Positions 9,620-18,821 are shown, counted from the first letter of the stretch. The stretch is 64,000 nt of DNA from an uncultured Lachnospiraceae bacterium (GCA_947631625.1 CANRMA010000016.1:1-64000); one strand, 5' to 3'. Numbers and translations are program-made. The notes: a model not told the origin generated them from the sequence alone.

Positions 9620-9658
9620 TTTAGCGGGATACATCAGGGCGGTCCGTGTATCGCTAAA
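9620..9658 (+). terminator. stem-loop after the first GT2 gene
   Basis: TTTAGCG-GGATACA (9620-9633) pairs with TGTATCGCTAAA (9647-9658) apart from one bulge, and is followed by the weakly T-rich tgtatttctt. A possible end of the MBOAT-GT2 transcript, within the 322-bp gap before the next gene. Confidence 0.4.
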
Positions 9659-9734
9659 TGTATTTCTTAAGAAAAACGAAAGCTTTGATTAAAAATTGAT
9701 GGATTTTCGTACATATGTGAAAAAATATGATATG

Positions 9735-9751
9735 CTGTCAATATATGACAG
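9735..9751 (+). promoter_or_regulatory. palindrome CTGTCA-N5-TGACAG upstream of SGNH gene
   Basis: A perfect 6-bp dyad spaced by 5 bases, about 85 bp before the start codon at 9835, in otherwise AT-rich DNA. It may be an operator. No convincing -35/-10 pair was found in this gap. Confidence 0.3.
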
Positions 9752-9834
9752 TGAAGATCATAGTGTAAAGTCTGTGGATCGATAACTGTTTGTAATATGC
9801 AGATATACCGGAATGGAAAGGGGTATGATGGTTT

Positions 9835-11073
9835 ATGGAAGGTAATGACAGAAGAAATATAAACAATGGCAGGAATGGAAGAAGCAGAAATAGAAGAAAT
9901 AATGCAGGCGGAAACGGCTCCAAAACTATTCTGTATGCGGTCATGGCAGTGTTCTGCATACTGGCGCTTGCGGAGATAATCTACGGTAATTTTAAATCCC
10001 GGGCGGGATATGAAGCCGAAAATATTGCCGGAAGCGATGAACTGCTTTCGGTTCAGGAAACGGAAAATGGAGAAGGAGTTTCCGACGACTCGCAGCTGCC
10101 TGACATTCCGCTGCAGGGCATGTTTGAAGAAAGTCTGGAAGATATAAATGAGGCGATAGATGAAAGCGAAAATGAAGCGGAAGCCAAAAATGAAGCAGTA
10201 AAAGAAAACGCGGATGGGAGCGGTAAGAGCGCGCCGGGCGGAGAAACTGCGCAGAATGAGCAGTCCGGAGACAAAAATCAGTCTGAGAATTCCGGCGATA
10301 ATGCAAAGCCTGAAAAAACTGCCGATATGCAGATAGTGTTTATGGGGGACAGCATTCTTGACGGCGTGCGCGAATACGACGGCGTGGCTTATCTTATTTC
10401 CCAGGCCTGCAATGCAGATGTATACAATATGGCGATAGGCGGCACGACGGCCGCTCTTATGACAGGGGAATCATATGCGTATAATGATTGGACCTCATGT
10501 TCGCTGCTTGGCGTAGTGCATGCGATACTGGGTAATATAGATCCGAAGATACTGGAGCCTTACCGCGCGGGCGAACTGTTAAAAGAGTGCGACTTTTCCA
10601 AAACAGACTATTTTGTCATTGAATATGGAGTAAACGATTTTCTTGCCAAGATTCCTGACAGCCAGTATACAAACGATGGCGAACTGCGGAATATCGATAA
10701 GGAACATACGTATGTCGGCGCGCTTGAAACTGCGATAGGTTTACTGCACGACGCCTTCCCGTCGGCCAAGATATTGCTTATAGCGCCGCATTACTGCCAG
10801 TTTTTCAGCGGCGATGCGTATATAGGAGACTCTTATTCGCTTGATTATGGTTATGGTCCCATGATCGACTACTCAGAGTTATGCGGTTATGTATATAATC
10901 ACAATAAAGATAAAAATCTTTTATACTTTAACACTATAATGGACAGCGGCATAGACGCCTATTCTGCCGACGACTGTCTTGAGGACGGAATTCATCTGAG
11001 CGCTAAGGGACGCAAGATATATGCGGAAAAAGCGGCAAGCATTATAAATAATGATTTCAGAAAGAATGAATGA
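9835..11073 (+). CDS. membrane-anchored SGNH/GDSL hydrolase
   Basis: 412 residues. A basic Asn/Arg-rich cytoplasmic head (1-30) is followed by one membrane helix (about 31-50), a long acidic linker (55-160) and an SGNH domain outside the cell. The domain has block I IVFMGDSILDG with the nucleophile Ser, block II IGGTTAAL, block III YGVNDF and block V DGIHLS with the catalytic Asp/His. Such enzymes remove or transfer acyl groups on glycans, and in Dlt-like systems an SGNH protein (DltD) works beside the MBOAT. It precedes the FkbH and ACP genes. The substrate is unknown. Confidence 0.85.
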   Translation: MEGNDRRNINNGRNGRSRNRRNNAGGNGSKTILYAVMAVFCILALAEIIYGNFKSRAGYEAENIAGSDELLSVQETENGEGVSDDSQLPDIPLQGMFEESLEDINEAIDESENEAEAKNEAVKENADGSGKSAPGGETAQNEQSGDKNQSENSGDNAKPEKTADMQIVFMGDSILDGVREYDGVAYLISQACNADVYNMAIGGTTAALMTGESYAYNDWTSCSLLGVVHAILGNIDPKILEPYRAGELLKECDFSKTDYFVIEYGVNDFLAKIPDSQYTNDGELRNIDKEHTYVGALETAIGLLHDAFPSAKILLIAPHYCQFFSGDAYIGDSYSLDYGYGPMIDYSELCGYVYNHNKDKNLLYFNTIMDSGIDAYSADDCLEDGIHLSAKGRKIYAEKAASIINNDFRKNE

Positions 11074-11146
11074 CCGGAACTTTGGGGAAGGGCATAGCGT
11101 TCCGTATGGCAGATGAGCAGTATAAAGTTACGGATGGAGGAGTGTT

Positions 11147-12982
11147 ATGAAGGAGCTTGAATATCCTTTTGACAGTGAATACATTTTAAAGAAGTCTAAG
11201 AAGATCAAAAAACAGCTTCTTAGTGAACTCAAAAATCCGGTAAAGAAGAAGATAGCGGTACTGGGCGGAAGCACGACTCATGATATAGTGAGAATTCTGG
11301 ATGTGTTTTTGTTAAATCAGGGTATAGAAGCTCAATTTTATGAGTCGGAATATGCCCGGTACTGGCAGGATGTAATGTTTGATTCCGGGGAACTTATTGA
11401 GTTCGCGCCGGATCTTATCTATATCCATACTTCGAACCGCAATATTATCGCTTATCCGGCAGTGTCCGATTCAAAGGAGAGCATAAACGAGCTGCTTGAA
11501 GCAGAATATCAGCGTTTTGAGGTGATGTGGAAAAAGGCGGCGGATACTTATAAGGTCCCTGTTATACAGAACAACTTTGAGTATCCTTTTTACAGGCTTC
11601 TGGGTAATCAGGATGCGGTATATGAACAGGGGCGCATAAGCTTTATAAATGCGCTTAATGCGAAGTTTTATGATTACGCAAGGGAACATGATGATTTCTA
11701 TATAAATGATATAAATTATATGGCGGCGGCTTATGGACTGGATAAGTGGTCAGATCCTTTTTACTGGCATATGTATAAATATCCGATGTGTATGCAGGCA
11801 ATACCGGAATTCGCTTTTAATCTGTCCAATATAATAAAGGCCGTTTTCGGAAAGAATAAAAAGTCGTTGGCGCTTGATCTGGATAATACTTTGTGGGGCG
11901 GCATAGTAGGCGACGACGGAGTGGAAAATCTGGAGATCGGTCAGGAAACCTCTATGGGACAAGTCTATTCAGAGTTCCAGAGTTATGTAAAGACACAGAA
12001 AGACATAGGCGTCATATTGAATGTAAATTCCAAAAATGAATATGAGAACGCCGTTGCGGGATTAAATCATCCTGACGGGATACTTAAGCCGGATGATTTT
12101 CTGCTCATAAAGGCAAATTGGGAGCCCAAGAGCAAAAATATGGCGGAAATAGCCGAAGAGATGAATATATTGCCCGACAGTCTGGTTTTCGTTGACGATA
12201 ATCCTGCCGAGAGGGAGATAATGCGAACACAAATGACAGGAGTGTCAGTTCCTGAAATGGGCAGCCCGGAGCAGTATATAAGAATACTGGATCACTCAGG
12301 TTTTTTTGAAGTGACAACTCTGTCAGAAGATGATAAAAAGCGCAATGAGATGTACAAGGCTAATATCTTGCGCGCAGGTATGCAGCGGGAATTCGGAGAT
12401 TATAAAGAATATCTTAAATCTCTGGAAATGAAGGCGCAGATAAAACCTTTCACGCCTGTTTATATGGCGAGGATAGCGCAGCTTACCAATAAAAGCAATC
12501 AGTTTAATCTGACGACCAGACGCTATACGCAGAGCGATATAGAACGGTTTGCAGGGGATAGCGGATATATTACGCTGTACGGCAAACTGGAAGACAAGTT
12601 CGGTGACAATGGCGTCGTTTCTGTAGTCATAGGCAGGATCGACGAGCAGACGGGAATTAAGGATAAATTGTGTCACATCGAGCTGTGGCTGATGAGCTGT
12701 CGTGTTTTGAAAAGAGACATGGAGTTTGCCATGATGGACTGTCTTGTCCGTTCATGCGCGGAACGCGGGGTAAAAACTATTATAGGTTACTATTATCCGA
12801 CCTCGAAGAACGGAATGGTAAAAGAGTTTTATGCGGAACAGGGGTTTGAAAAGGTATCCGTGGACGGGGAAGGCAACAGTATATGGCGCTTTGAAATACC
12901 GTATGATGACACTAAGGAGCGCGGCGAACAGGGATATCTGAAATATGAGAATAAGAATACGGTAATAGCAGTCGAAGAGTAA
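11147..12982 (+). CDS. FkbH-like HAD-IIIC protein with GNAT domain
   Basis: 611 residues. The N-terminal region (1-235) is FkbH-type (IAVLGGSTTHDIVRILD). The HAD-IIIC domain has DLDNTLWGGIVGDDG near 245 and VFVDDNPAERE near 345. A C-terminal acetyltransferase-like domain (430-600) contains the family segment TNKSNQFNLTTRRY. Characterised FkbH proteins take 1,3-bisphosphoglycerate, dephosphorylate it and load the glyceryl unit on an acyl carrier protein for polyketides. Here no polyketide synthase exists, but an ACP gene lies 92 bp downstream and an MBOAT upstream. Glyceryl or related decoration of a glycan is inferred. The family assignment is firm; the acyl group is not proven. Confidence 0.88.
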   Translation: MKELEYPFDSEYILKKSKKIKKQLLSELKNPVKKKIAVLGGSTTHDIVRILDVFLLNQGIEAQFYESEYARYWQDVMFDSGELIEFAPDLIYIHTSNRNIIAYPAVSDSKESINELLEAEYQRFEVMWKKAADTYKVPVIQNNFEYPFYRLLGNQDAVYEQGRISFINALNAKFYDYAREHDDFYINDINYMAAAYGLDKWSDPFYWHMYKYPMCMQAIPEFAFNLSNIIKAVFGKNKKSLALDLDNTLWGGIVGDDGVENLEIGQETSMGQVYSEFQSYVKTQKDIGVILNVNSKNEYENAVAGLNHPDGILKPDDFLLIKANWEPKSKNMAEIAEEMNILPDSLVFVDDNPAEREIMRTQMTGVSVPEMGSPEQYIRILDHSGFFEVTTLSEDDKKRNEMYKANILRAGMQREFGDYKEYLKSLEMKAQIKPFTPVYMARIAQLTNKSNQFNLTTRRYTQSDIERFAGDSGYITLYGKLEDKFGDNGVVSVVIGRIDEQTGIKDKLCHIELWLMSCRVLKRDMEFAMMDCLVRSCAERGVKTIIGYYYPTSKNGMVKEFYAEQGFEKVSVDGEGNSIWRFEIPYDDTKERGEQGYLKYENKNTVIAVEE

Positions 12983-13074
12983 GTTGGCAAAAATAATAAA
13001 ACCCTTGCGTATGGAAGAGAAAACTTATATTATTATATATATGGTCATATTATAAATGTCGAAAGGAAAAGAAG

Positions 13075-13317
13075 ATGAGCCGGGAAGAAGTTTTTAGCAG
13101 ACTTAATGAAGTTTTCAGGGATGTATTTGATGATGAGAGCATTACCGTGACGGATGCGACGACTGCGGATGATATAGAGGACTGGGACTCTTTGGAGCAT
13201 ATCAATCTGCTTGCGGCAGTAGAGCAGGAATTTGGGATGAAGTTTAATATGGGACAGGTTGTGTCGATGAAAAACGTAGGAGAAATGGCTGATATAATCA
13301 TGTCCAAGTTAGGTTAG
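13075..13317 (+). CDS. acyl carrier protein
   Basis: 80 residues, acidic and helical, with the phosphopantetheine attachment Ser in DWDSLEHINL (about residue 40). GAAAGG precedes the ATG. Its position right after the FkbH gene indicates that it carries the acyl unit made by that protein. It is not the fatty-acid ACP by context, since no fab genes are nearby, and plays a DltC-like role in this module. Confidence 0.9.
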   Translation: MSREEVFSRLNEVFRDVFDDESITVTDATTADDIEDWDSLEHINLLAAVEQEFGMKFNMGQVVSMKNVGEMADIIMSKLG

Positions 13318-13326
13318 GAGAAGCGC

Positions 13327-14301
13327 ATGAAGCCGATTTTATATATTGTGATTCCATGCTATAACGAAGAAAAGGCGCTTCCCGTTACGGCGCCTATGTT
13401 CCTGGAGAAGCTTGATATGCTTATACGGGATGGCCGGATAAGTGAAAAGAGCCGGATAATGTTTGTTGACGACGGCTCAAAGGACGATACATGGAATATC
13501 ATAAGCGGGCTTTCCGGGCAGGATGAACATTATATAGGAATAAGGCAGAGCCGCAACAGAGGACATCAGAATGCCGTTCTTGCCGGTCTGATGGAGGCTA
13601 AGGAACTGTGTGATATAACCATATCTATTGACTGCGACGGTCAAGACGATATAAATGCCATGGACAAAATGGTGGATGAGTATCTGGGAGGCTGCGAGAT
13701 CGTATACGGCGTCAGGAATAATCGTGATACGGATACTTTTTTCAAAAGATTCAGCGCCGAGTCTTATTACAGGTTCTTAAGGGCGTTGGGAGTGGAGGCC
13801 GTGTTTAATCATGCCGATTATCGTCTGGTTTCGAGCCGTGTTCTGAAAGAATTCGCCGATTTTAAAGAGGTAAATATATTTTTGAGGGGACTTTTCCCCT
13901 TGGTAGGCTTCAAAAGCACCAGCGTATATTACGAGCGTCATGAGCGGTTGGCGGGAGAGAGCCATTATCCGCTTGTAAAAATGCTTGCTCTGGCTTTTGA
14001 GGGGATAACAAGCCTAAGCGTCAAGCCCATACATCTGATAACGGGACTGGGCTGTTTTATTGCGCTTTTAAGTTTTGTCGGGGTTATATGGTCCGTGTCG
14101 GTCTCACTGCTTGGAAAGGCAGTAGCAGGGTGGTCGAGCATGACTTGCATAATATGTTTCATCGGGGGAATACAGCTTATATGTCTGGGGATCCTGGGAG
14201 AATATATCGGTAAGATATATTTGGAAGTGAAACACCGCCCAAGATATATAATAAGCGAGCGCACTTATGAAGATGAGGACAAACGCCGCGATACGGTTTA
14301 A
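13327..14301 (+). CDS. GtrB-like polyprenyl-phosphate glycosyltransferase
   Basis: 324 residues, GT2 family. The catalytic domain runs from YIVIPCYNEEKALPVTAP through IMFVDDGSKDDTW and SIDCDGQDD. GESHYPLVKMLALAFEGI leads into two C-terminal membrane helices (about 240-305), the layout of bactoprenol glucosyltransferases such as GtrB/YkoT. It starts 9 bp after the ACP stop, in the same operon. Together with the GtrA-like protein at 16432 it could supply a flipped lipid-linked sugar to a GT-C enzyme outside the membrane. Confidence 0.88.
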   Translation: MKPILYIVIPCYNEEKALPVTAPMFLEKLDMLIRDGRISEKSRIMFVDDGSKDDTWNIISGLSGQDEHYIGIRQSRNRGHQNAVLAGLMEAKELCDITISIDCDGQDDINAMDKMVDEYLGGCEIVYGVRNNRDTDTFFKRFSAESYYRFLRALGVEAVFNHADYRLVSSRVLKEFADFKEVNIFLRGLFPLVGFKSTSVYYERHERLAGESHYPLVKMLALAFEGITSLSVKPIHLITGLGCFIALLSFVGVIWSVSVSLLGKAVAGWSSMTCIICFIGGIQLICLGILGEYIGKIYLEVKHRPRYIISERTYEDEDKRRDTV

Positions 14302-14312
14302 AATATAAACTG

Positions 14313-14720
14313 TCAGACAACTGATCGGTCTTTAATAAGTTCGATCATTCCAACTGACACATGTGTCATAAATACAACTTCGCGTCCTGACAGCGCAGGG
14401 GCGGGAGTAGGAGTATCAATGGCCATGAAACCTTCTGACACAAGTGTCATATAATCTTTTCCAAAATCTTCCGTTTCATAGCATATATGATAGGGGCTGT
14501 TCTTATATCTCTTCATAAGGCCGGAAACCACTGAATCTTCAGCGGCGGGAGAAACAAGCTCGATACGGTATCCGTCTTTTTCCATAAAACATATATTGAC
14601 TTTACGTATGTCGTCGTAAATAACAGGCTGCGTCGCGCTATAGCCCAGTTTCTCAAATGCTGCTGCGGCTGCTTCCATTTTTTTTACCAGATAGCCGATG
14701 TGATGTACTTTCAATGCCAT
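14313..14720 (-). CDS. VOC superfamily (glyoxalase-like) protein
   Basis: 135 residues forming two beta-alpha-beta-beta-beta halves. Likely metal ligands are in VHHIGYLV (residue 5-6), YRIELVSP, YHICYE and MIELI, the His/Glu pattern of methylmalonyl-CoA epimerase and glyoxalase relatives. It is transcribed against its neighbours and converges with the GT2 gene 12 bp away. Its coding sequence contains two TGACA-N4-TGTCA palindromes. The reaction is unknown; a link to a short acyl metabolite used by the FkbH module is possible but unproven. Confidence 0.75.
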   Translation of the reverse strand: MALKVHHIGYLVKKMEAAAAAFEKLGYSATQPVIYDDIRKVNICFMEKDGYRIELVSPAAEDSVVSGLMKRYKNSPYHICYETEDFGKDYMTLVSEGFMAIDTPTPAPALSGREVVFMTHVSVGMIELIKDRSVV

Positions 14721-14777
14721 AAGCTCTCCTATTGATAATTGTTGGAATTTTGTGTATATTAGATATTAAGTATTATA

Positions 14778-14893
14778 TTTGATGACGCAGATTTTATCAA
14801 GCGGCATTTGATGTCGCGCATTTTAGCACATTTGACGCCGCGCATTTTATCAGTCGGAATTTTATGCCGCTATAGGGCGTCATTTTATGACGC
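14778..14893 (+). repeat. degenerate 24-29 bp tandem repeats and a dyad
   Basis: Three diverged units start with TTTGAnG at 14778, 14807 and 14831, each with a CGC-rich centre then ATTTTA; a partial fourth begins at 14860. They are followed by GCGTCAT-ttt-ATGACGC (14877-14893). The array fills the gap between divergent genes, where promoters for both must lie. Confidence 0.45.
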
Positions 14894-14918
14894 TTTATAA
14901 GGCGTCGGGGGATGAGTC

Positions 14919-16448
14919 TTGGAGAAAAAGTTAAAAGTCTTAAATTATATCAGTTATTTTATTTTTATAATACTTATGCTGCCGGTAATTTATCTGACAT
15001 TCGTTAATCGTGCGACGGGTGATGATTACGGTTATGCCATATACACAAGGGCGGCATGGCTTGGGACACATTCGATCCCTGAGCTTTTAAAGGCCTCGTG
15101 GCAGACCATAAAGCAGTCTTATTATTCTTTTCAGGGTACATGGTTCAGCCTTTTTTTATTTACGCTGCAGCCGGAAGTCTTTAGTGACAAGGCCTATGTG
15201 ACAGTGGCGTTTATCATGCTCTTTGTATGGATCGGCAGCACTTTTTATCTGTTCAGGACTATATTGACGGAGAATATGGCGGCGGATAAATGGAGCTATA
15301 TGCTGATCACGGTCTGGTTTCTTATAATAAGCATAGAATTCATTCCGTCTACGCGTTCCGCGATTTTTTGGTACAACGGCGGAGTACATTATATGGTACC
15401 GTTTGCGATGTGTCAGTTGGTTGCGGCGTGGCTGTTTAAATATGTAAAAGAGTACAAAGAAACTACGTTTGCGGGTATTCTGATATGCATGACGCTGCTT
15501 GGGGGTTCCAACTACCAGGCGTCGCTGTTTACGCTTATCATAGCGTTTTACATGATCGCGGCGGTATGGTTCCTCCATAAAGATAAACGTGTGTTTACGC
15601 TGCTTGTACCGATCGTGACACAGCTTACCGGGCTTATCGTAAGCATGAAATCACCCGGCAACAGAGTCCGCGCAGGAGCGGATTTTGGGTTTTCGGCAGG
15701 TAGGGCGTTTGAGACCATAGGCTTATCATTTGTCGGCGGCATTAAGGATATCGGTCTGTATATGAAAGAAAAACCGTTGGCGATGGCAGGGTTGCTGCTA
15801 TTATTTGTTATTTTTTTAACAATGTTTTGCGCTGAAAGGAGAAAAGGCGGCGACGGCTGTCGGGAATATAAGGGTTATGTGTTCAGGCATCCCGTTTTGC
15901 TTTCCGTTATGCTGTATTGCTTATACAGCGCCATGCAGGCGCCGGCGATATATGCGGGGGTGGACGTTTCAGGCGGAGTTCCCAACACCAATTATCAGGT
16001 GTTTCTTTTGACCGCGTCGGGAATACTTATGATAATTGCGCAGAAACTGTCTGTGAGATTAAAGCTGCTGTGGAAAGAGAATACGGATAAAAATATAATG
16101 AAGTTCATATGGCTGCCTGCGCTGCTTATTTGTTTAATAACACTCGTTATCGGAAGGAGCAGCATAAAAACTTCAACGTCTTTTGTTTCGGCGGAGTATA
16201 TAGCGAGCGGACAGGCTGCCGATTATAAAGAACAGATGGATCTGCAGACCGGGCTTTTGGAAGATGAGAGTACGCAGGATGTTGTGGTTCCTTTTATCAA
16301 TGATGTTCAGGGACCGCTTATGCATATGCCTGTCACCGATGATCCCGATGCTTTTACAAATTATGCGACTGGGGAGTTTTACGGTAAGAACAGCGTGACG
16401 GCTATGGACAGGACGGAATGGAACAGGCTGTATGGGGAGCAGCAGTAA
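14919..16448 (+). CDS. multi-span membrane protein, GT-C-like (DUF6056-like)
   Basis: 509 residues with about eleven membrane segments. The first outer loop carries NRATGDDYGYA, an acidic motif typical of GT-C enzymes that use lipid-linked sugars, followed by a conserved FWYNGGVHYMVPF. The last 80 residues lie outside the membrane. TTG at 14919 is taken as the start because GGGGGATGAG lies just before it; the ATG at 14912 is out of frame. It overlaps the next gene by 17 bp. I recall the family as DUF6056 but cannot confirm this here. Probably a side-chain glycosyltransferase. Confidence 0.7.
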   Translation: MEKKLKVLNYISYFIFIILMLPVIYLTFVNRATGDDYGYAIYTRAAWLGTHSIPELLKASWQTIKQSYYSFQGTWFSLFLFTLQPEVFSDKAYVTVAFIMLFVWIGSTFYLFRTILTENMAADKWSYMLITVWFLIISIEFIPSTRSAIFWYNGGVHYMVPFAMCQLVAAWLFKYVKEYKETTFAGILICMTLLGGSNYQASLFTLIIAFYMIAAVWFLHKDKRVFTLLVPIVTQLTGLIVSMKSPGNRVRAGADFGFSAGRAFETIGLSFVGGIKDIGLYMKEKPLAMAGLLLLFVIFLTMFCAERRKGGDGCREYKGYVFRHPVLLSVMLYCLYSAMQAPAIYAGVDVSGGVPNTNYQVFLLTASGILMIIAQKLSVRLKLLWKENTDKNIMKFIWLPALLICLITLVIGRSSIKTSTSFVSAEYIASGQAADYKEQMDLQTGLLEDESTQDVVVPFINDVQGPLMHMPVTDDPDAFTNYATGEFYGKNSVTAMDRTEWNRLYGEQQ

Positions 16449-16914
16449 TAAGAAAGGCAGGCGTTGTGCTTTGACGGGTAAGATAAAAGAGCTTTATGGA
16501 AAAAACAGGGAATTTATAATGGAAGTGATCCATTTTGGAATAGTGGGTGTTATTAATACGCTTATGGGCTGGGGCATAATGGCCTTTTTATATAATTTCA
16601 TGCACATGAATTATTGGCTCTCCAGCGGGATCTCATATTTTATAGGAAGCGTTTTTTCTTATAACGCCAATGCAAAGCTTACTTTTAAGGTCGAGGAGAG
16701 GGATAAATGGCTTGTCTGGAGGTTTGCGGCCAATATAGCGGTCTGTTATTTTATAGCATTCGGCGTGGCCAAGCCGCTTGTGAGGGCGCTTCTTAGTTCG
16801 GCGCCTGTTGCCGTTGTGGAAAATGTGGCGATGGTCGTCGGTATGGGACTGTTTGTCGTAATGAATTTCTTTGGGCAGAAGCTGTTTGTATTCCGTAAGA
16901 AAAAATCTTCATGA
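16432..16914 (+). CDS. GtrA-like flippase
   Basis: 160 residues with four membrane helices. FGIVGVINTLMGWGIMAFLY, the polar SYNANAKLTF and MNFFGQKLFVFR match the GtrA/DPMS-beta family, thought to flip polyprenyl-phosphate sugars. The ATG at 16432 overlaps the previous gene; a TTG at 16471 behind AAAGGCAGG is an alternative start giving 147 residues. It pairs functionally with the GtrB-like enzymes at 8565 or 13327. Confidence 0.85.
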   Translation: MGSSSNKKGRRCALTGKIKELYGKNREFIMEVIHFGIVGVINTLMGWGIMAFLYNFMHMNYWLSSGISYFIGSVFSYNANAKLTFKVEERDKWLVWRFAANIAVCYFIAFGVAKPLVRALLSSAPVAVVENVAMVVGMGLFVVMNFFGQKLFVFRKKKSS

Positions 16915-16936
16915 CAGTCTTTTGGGGAGTATATAA

Positions 16937-18688
16937 ATGAAAGAATTAACGCACAAAAAGTGGTTTCTGTGGCTGACAAAATACTGGTTCATATTTCCGG
17001 TGGCAGGTTTTCTGCTGTTTGAAGGCGGTATCTTTATAGGCTGCGGTGAAAAAAGCCATATTGCAGTACATGATAACATGGACCTGTTCCTGGCGCAGTT
17101 TAAGATGCTCAAAAACACGGGCTCATTTTTTAAGCATGGGGTGGATGTTCCGTTTTTGGGCGGGGTAAGCAGAGATGATCTGCCCTCGGAACTGTCGCTT
17201 TACAGTGTGCTTTATATGCTGCTTCCGACATATTATGCTTATGTGGCGGGACTTTTGCTGAAAGTGGTCGTGGCGGTATTTTCATTCAGGCTGCTGATAA
17301 AGGAACTTTTTCCGGAGAAGTATAATGCATACCGCCCGATAGTTTTTATGACCGGTTTTGCATATGGGATATTGAACCTTTTTCCGGCCTTTGGCATTGC
17401 CTTTGCTTCGATGCCTCTGGCGTTGTATCTGCTTATCAGGATATATAAAAAACCAAGTGTTATTTTATATGCGCTGCTGTTTTGCTATCCGCTTGTGTCA
17501 TATTTTTCCTATATGGGAATTTTTATCCTTGGGTATATATTAATAGCAGCAGTTATTTTATCTATAAAAGATAAAAAGCCCGCATGGCAGCTGTTTGGGG
17601 CGTTTGTAGTATTGGCGCTTGGCTATGCGTCGTGTGAATACCGCCTGTTTTATCAGATGCTTTTTGGAAAAGAAGAAACTATCCGCGCTACGATGGTAAA
17701 TCCCGATCTGTCTATGGCGGAAGCGCTTAAAGAGATGGTTACGGTATGGAAAGAAGGCATTTTTCATGCCGACGGCGTACATACTAAGTTCATTCTGCCT
17801 TTGTGCATTATATATTTTTTTATAAATAACATTCGTTATATAATTAAAAAGCAGGCGCGACTCATATTTCATGACATTTTCAATTTAATAATGGCTGTTA
17901 TTATATTTAACAGCATAGTTTACGGGCTGTATGATCTGGAGCCTGTGAGAAGTTTATTCGAAACCATAATTCCGCAGCTTAAGGGATTGCAGTTTAACCG
18001 CACGGTTTTCTTTAACCCTTTTCTGTGGTATGCCGCGCTTTTTGTGATACTGGCTGAACTTTACGATATGGGGATATGGCAGCAGTGGGCGGCCAATGTT
18101 ATCGTGTGTGTTGCGGCGCTTGTTATAATACTTACGCCTACAAGATATAATGATTTATATAACACATGTTATTCGATTGCTTATAAATATTATCACGGTA
18201 CGGAAGTGGACGAGCTTGACTATGGGCAGTTCTATGCTGTAGATTTATTTACGGAGATAAAAAATGACATCGGTTATAACGGGGAGTGGTCGGCCGCTTA
18301 CGGCATGCACCCCGCGGTGCTTGAGTATAATGACATAGCTACCCTGGACGGTTATCTGGGTTTTTATTCACAGCGGTATAAAGAAGATTTCCGGAAGATC
18401 ATAGCGCCTGCGCTTGACCGCGTGGAAGCCACCAGAATATATTATGACGACTGGGGAGCGAGGGCTTATCTGTATTCAGGCACCGATCTCAGTATAGTGA
18501 ACGCCACCAAAACCGTTTATGCAACGGATTATGATATTTATATGGACGCCGAAAGCTTTAAACGGCTTGGAGGCAGGTACATTTTTGCAAGGTGGGAGAT
18601 CACCAATGCAGACGAAGTGGGCCTTGAGCTTGTCGGAGTATATGGAGACAGCGGCAGCGGATATGTGATATACTTGTATGAAGCATAG
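16937..18688 (+). CDS. multi-span membrane protein, GT-C-like (DUF6044-like)
   Basis: 583 residues with about twelve membrane segments and a 160-residue soluble C-terminal domain outside the membrane. The first outer loop has AVHDNMDLFLAQF, the HDN-x-D signature I associate with the DUF6044/YkoS family of presumed glycosyltransferases. The operon order GtrA then GT-C fits O-antigen-like or teichoic-acid glucosylation. The gene ends in a tandem repeat array that begins with the last base of the stop codon. Confidence 0.7.
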   Translation: MKELTHKKWFLWLTKYWFIFPVAGFLLFEGGIFIGCGEKSHIAVHDNMDLFLAQFKMLKNTGSFFKHGVDVPFLGGVSRDDLPSELSLYSVLYMLLPTYYAYVAGLLLKVVVAVFSFRLLIKELFPEKYNAYRPIVFMTGFAYGILNLFPAFGIAFASMPLALYLLIRIYKKPSVILYALLFCYPLVSYFSYMGIFILGYILIAAVILSIKDKKPAWQLFGAFVVLALGYASCEYRLFYQMLFGKEETIRATMVNPDLSMAEALKEMVTVWKEGIFHADGVHTKFILPLCIIYFFINNIRYIIKKQARLIFHDIFNLIMAVIIFNSIVYGLYDLEPVRSLFETIIPQLKGLQFNRTVFFNPFLWYAALFVILAELYDMGIWQQWAANVIVCVAALVIILTPTRYNDLYNTCYSIAYKYYHGTEVDELDYGQFYAVDLFTEIKNDIGYNGEWSAAYGMHPAVLEYNDIATLDGYLGFYSQRYKEDFRKIIAPALDRVEATRIYYDDWGARAYLYSGTDLSIVNATKTVYATDYDIYMDAESFKRLGGRYIFARWEITNADEVGLELVGVYGDSGSGYVIYLYEA

Positions 18689-18807
18689 ATAAAACCGATC
18701 GGAATAGTTAAGATCAGGATAAGACCGGTCAGGACAGTTAAGATCAGGATAAGACCTGTCAGAATAAGCAGGAACAGGATAAGGCCGGATAAAGCAGTGT
18801 GAGTGAG
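18688..18807 (+). repeat. four tandem 30-bp repeats
   Basis: Units start at 18688, 18718, 18748 and 18778, each beginning GATAA; units 1 and 2 share GTTAAGATCAG at their ends. Copies diverge gradually from the second outward. The array fills the gap between the membrane-protein gene and the radical SAM gene and contains stops in frame, so it is not coding on the plus strand. Confidence 0.8.
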
Positions 18808-18821
18808 AATGGGGGATAAGA

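Noticed and set aside
6975-13317. Classical dlt operon for D-alanylation
   Set aside because: No DltA-type adenylation enzyme is present and an FkbH protein occupies its place, so D-alanine is not the expected acyl group.
11147-13317. Polyketide biosynthesis cluster suggested by FkbH and ACP
   Set aside because: There is no ketosynthase, acyltransferase or other polyketide synthase module nearby; the neighbours are membrane acylation and glycan genes.
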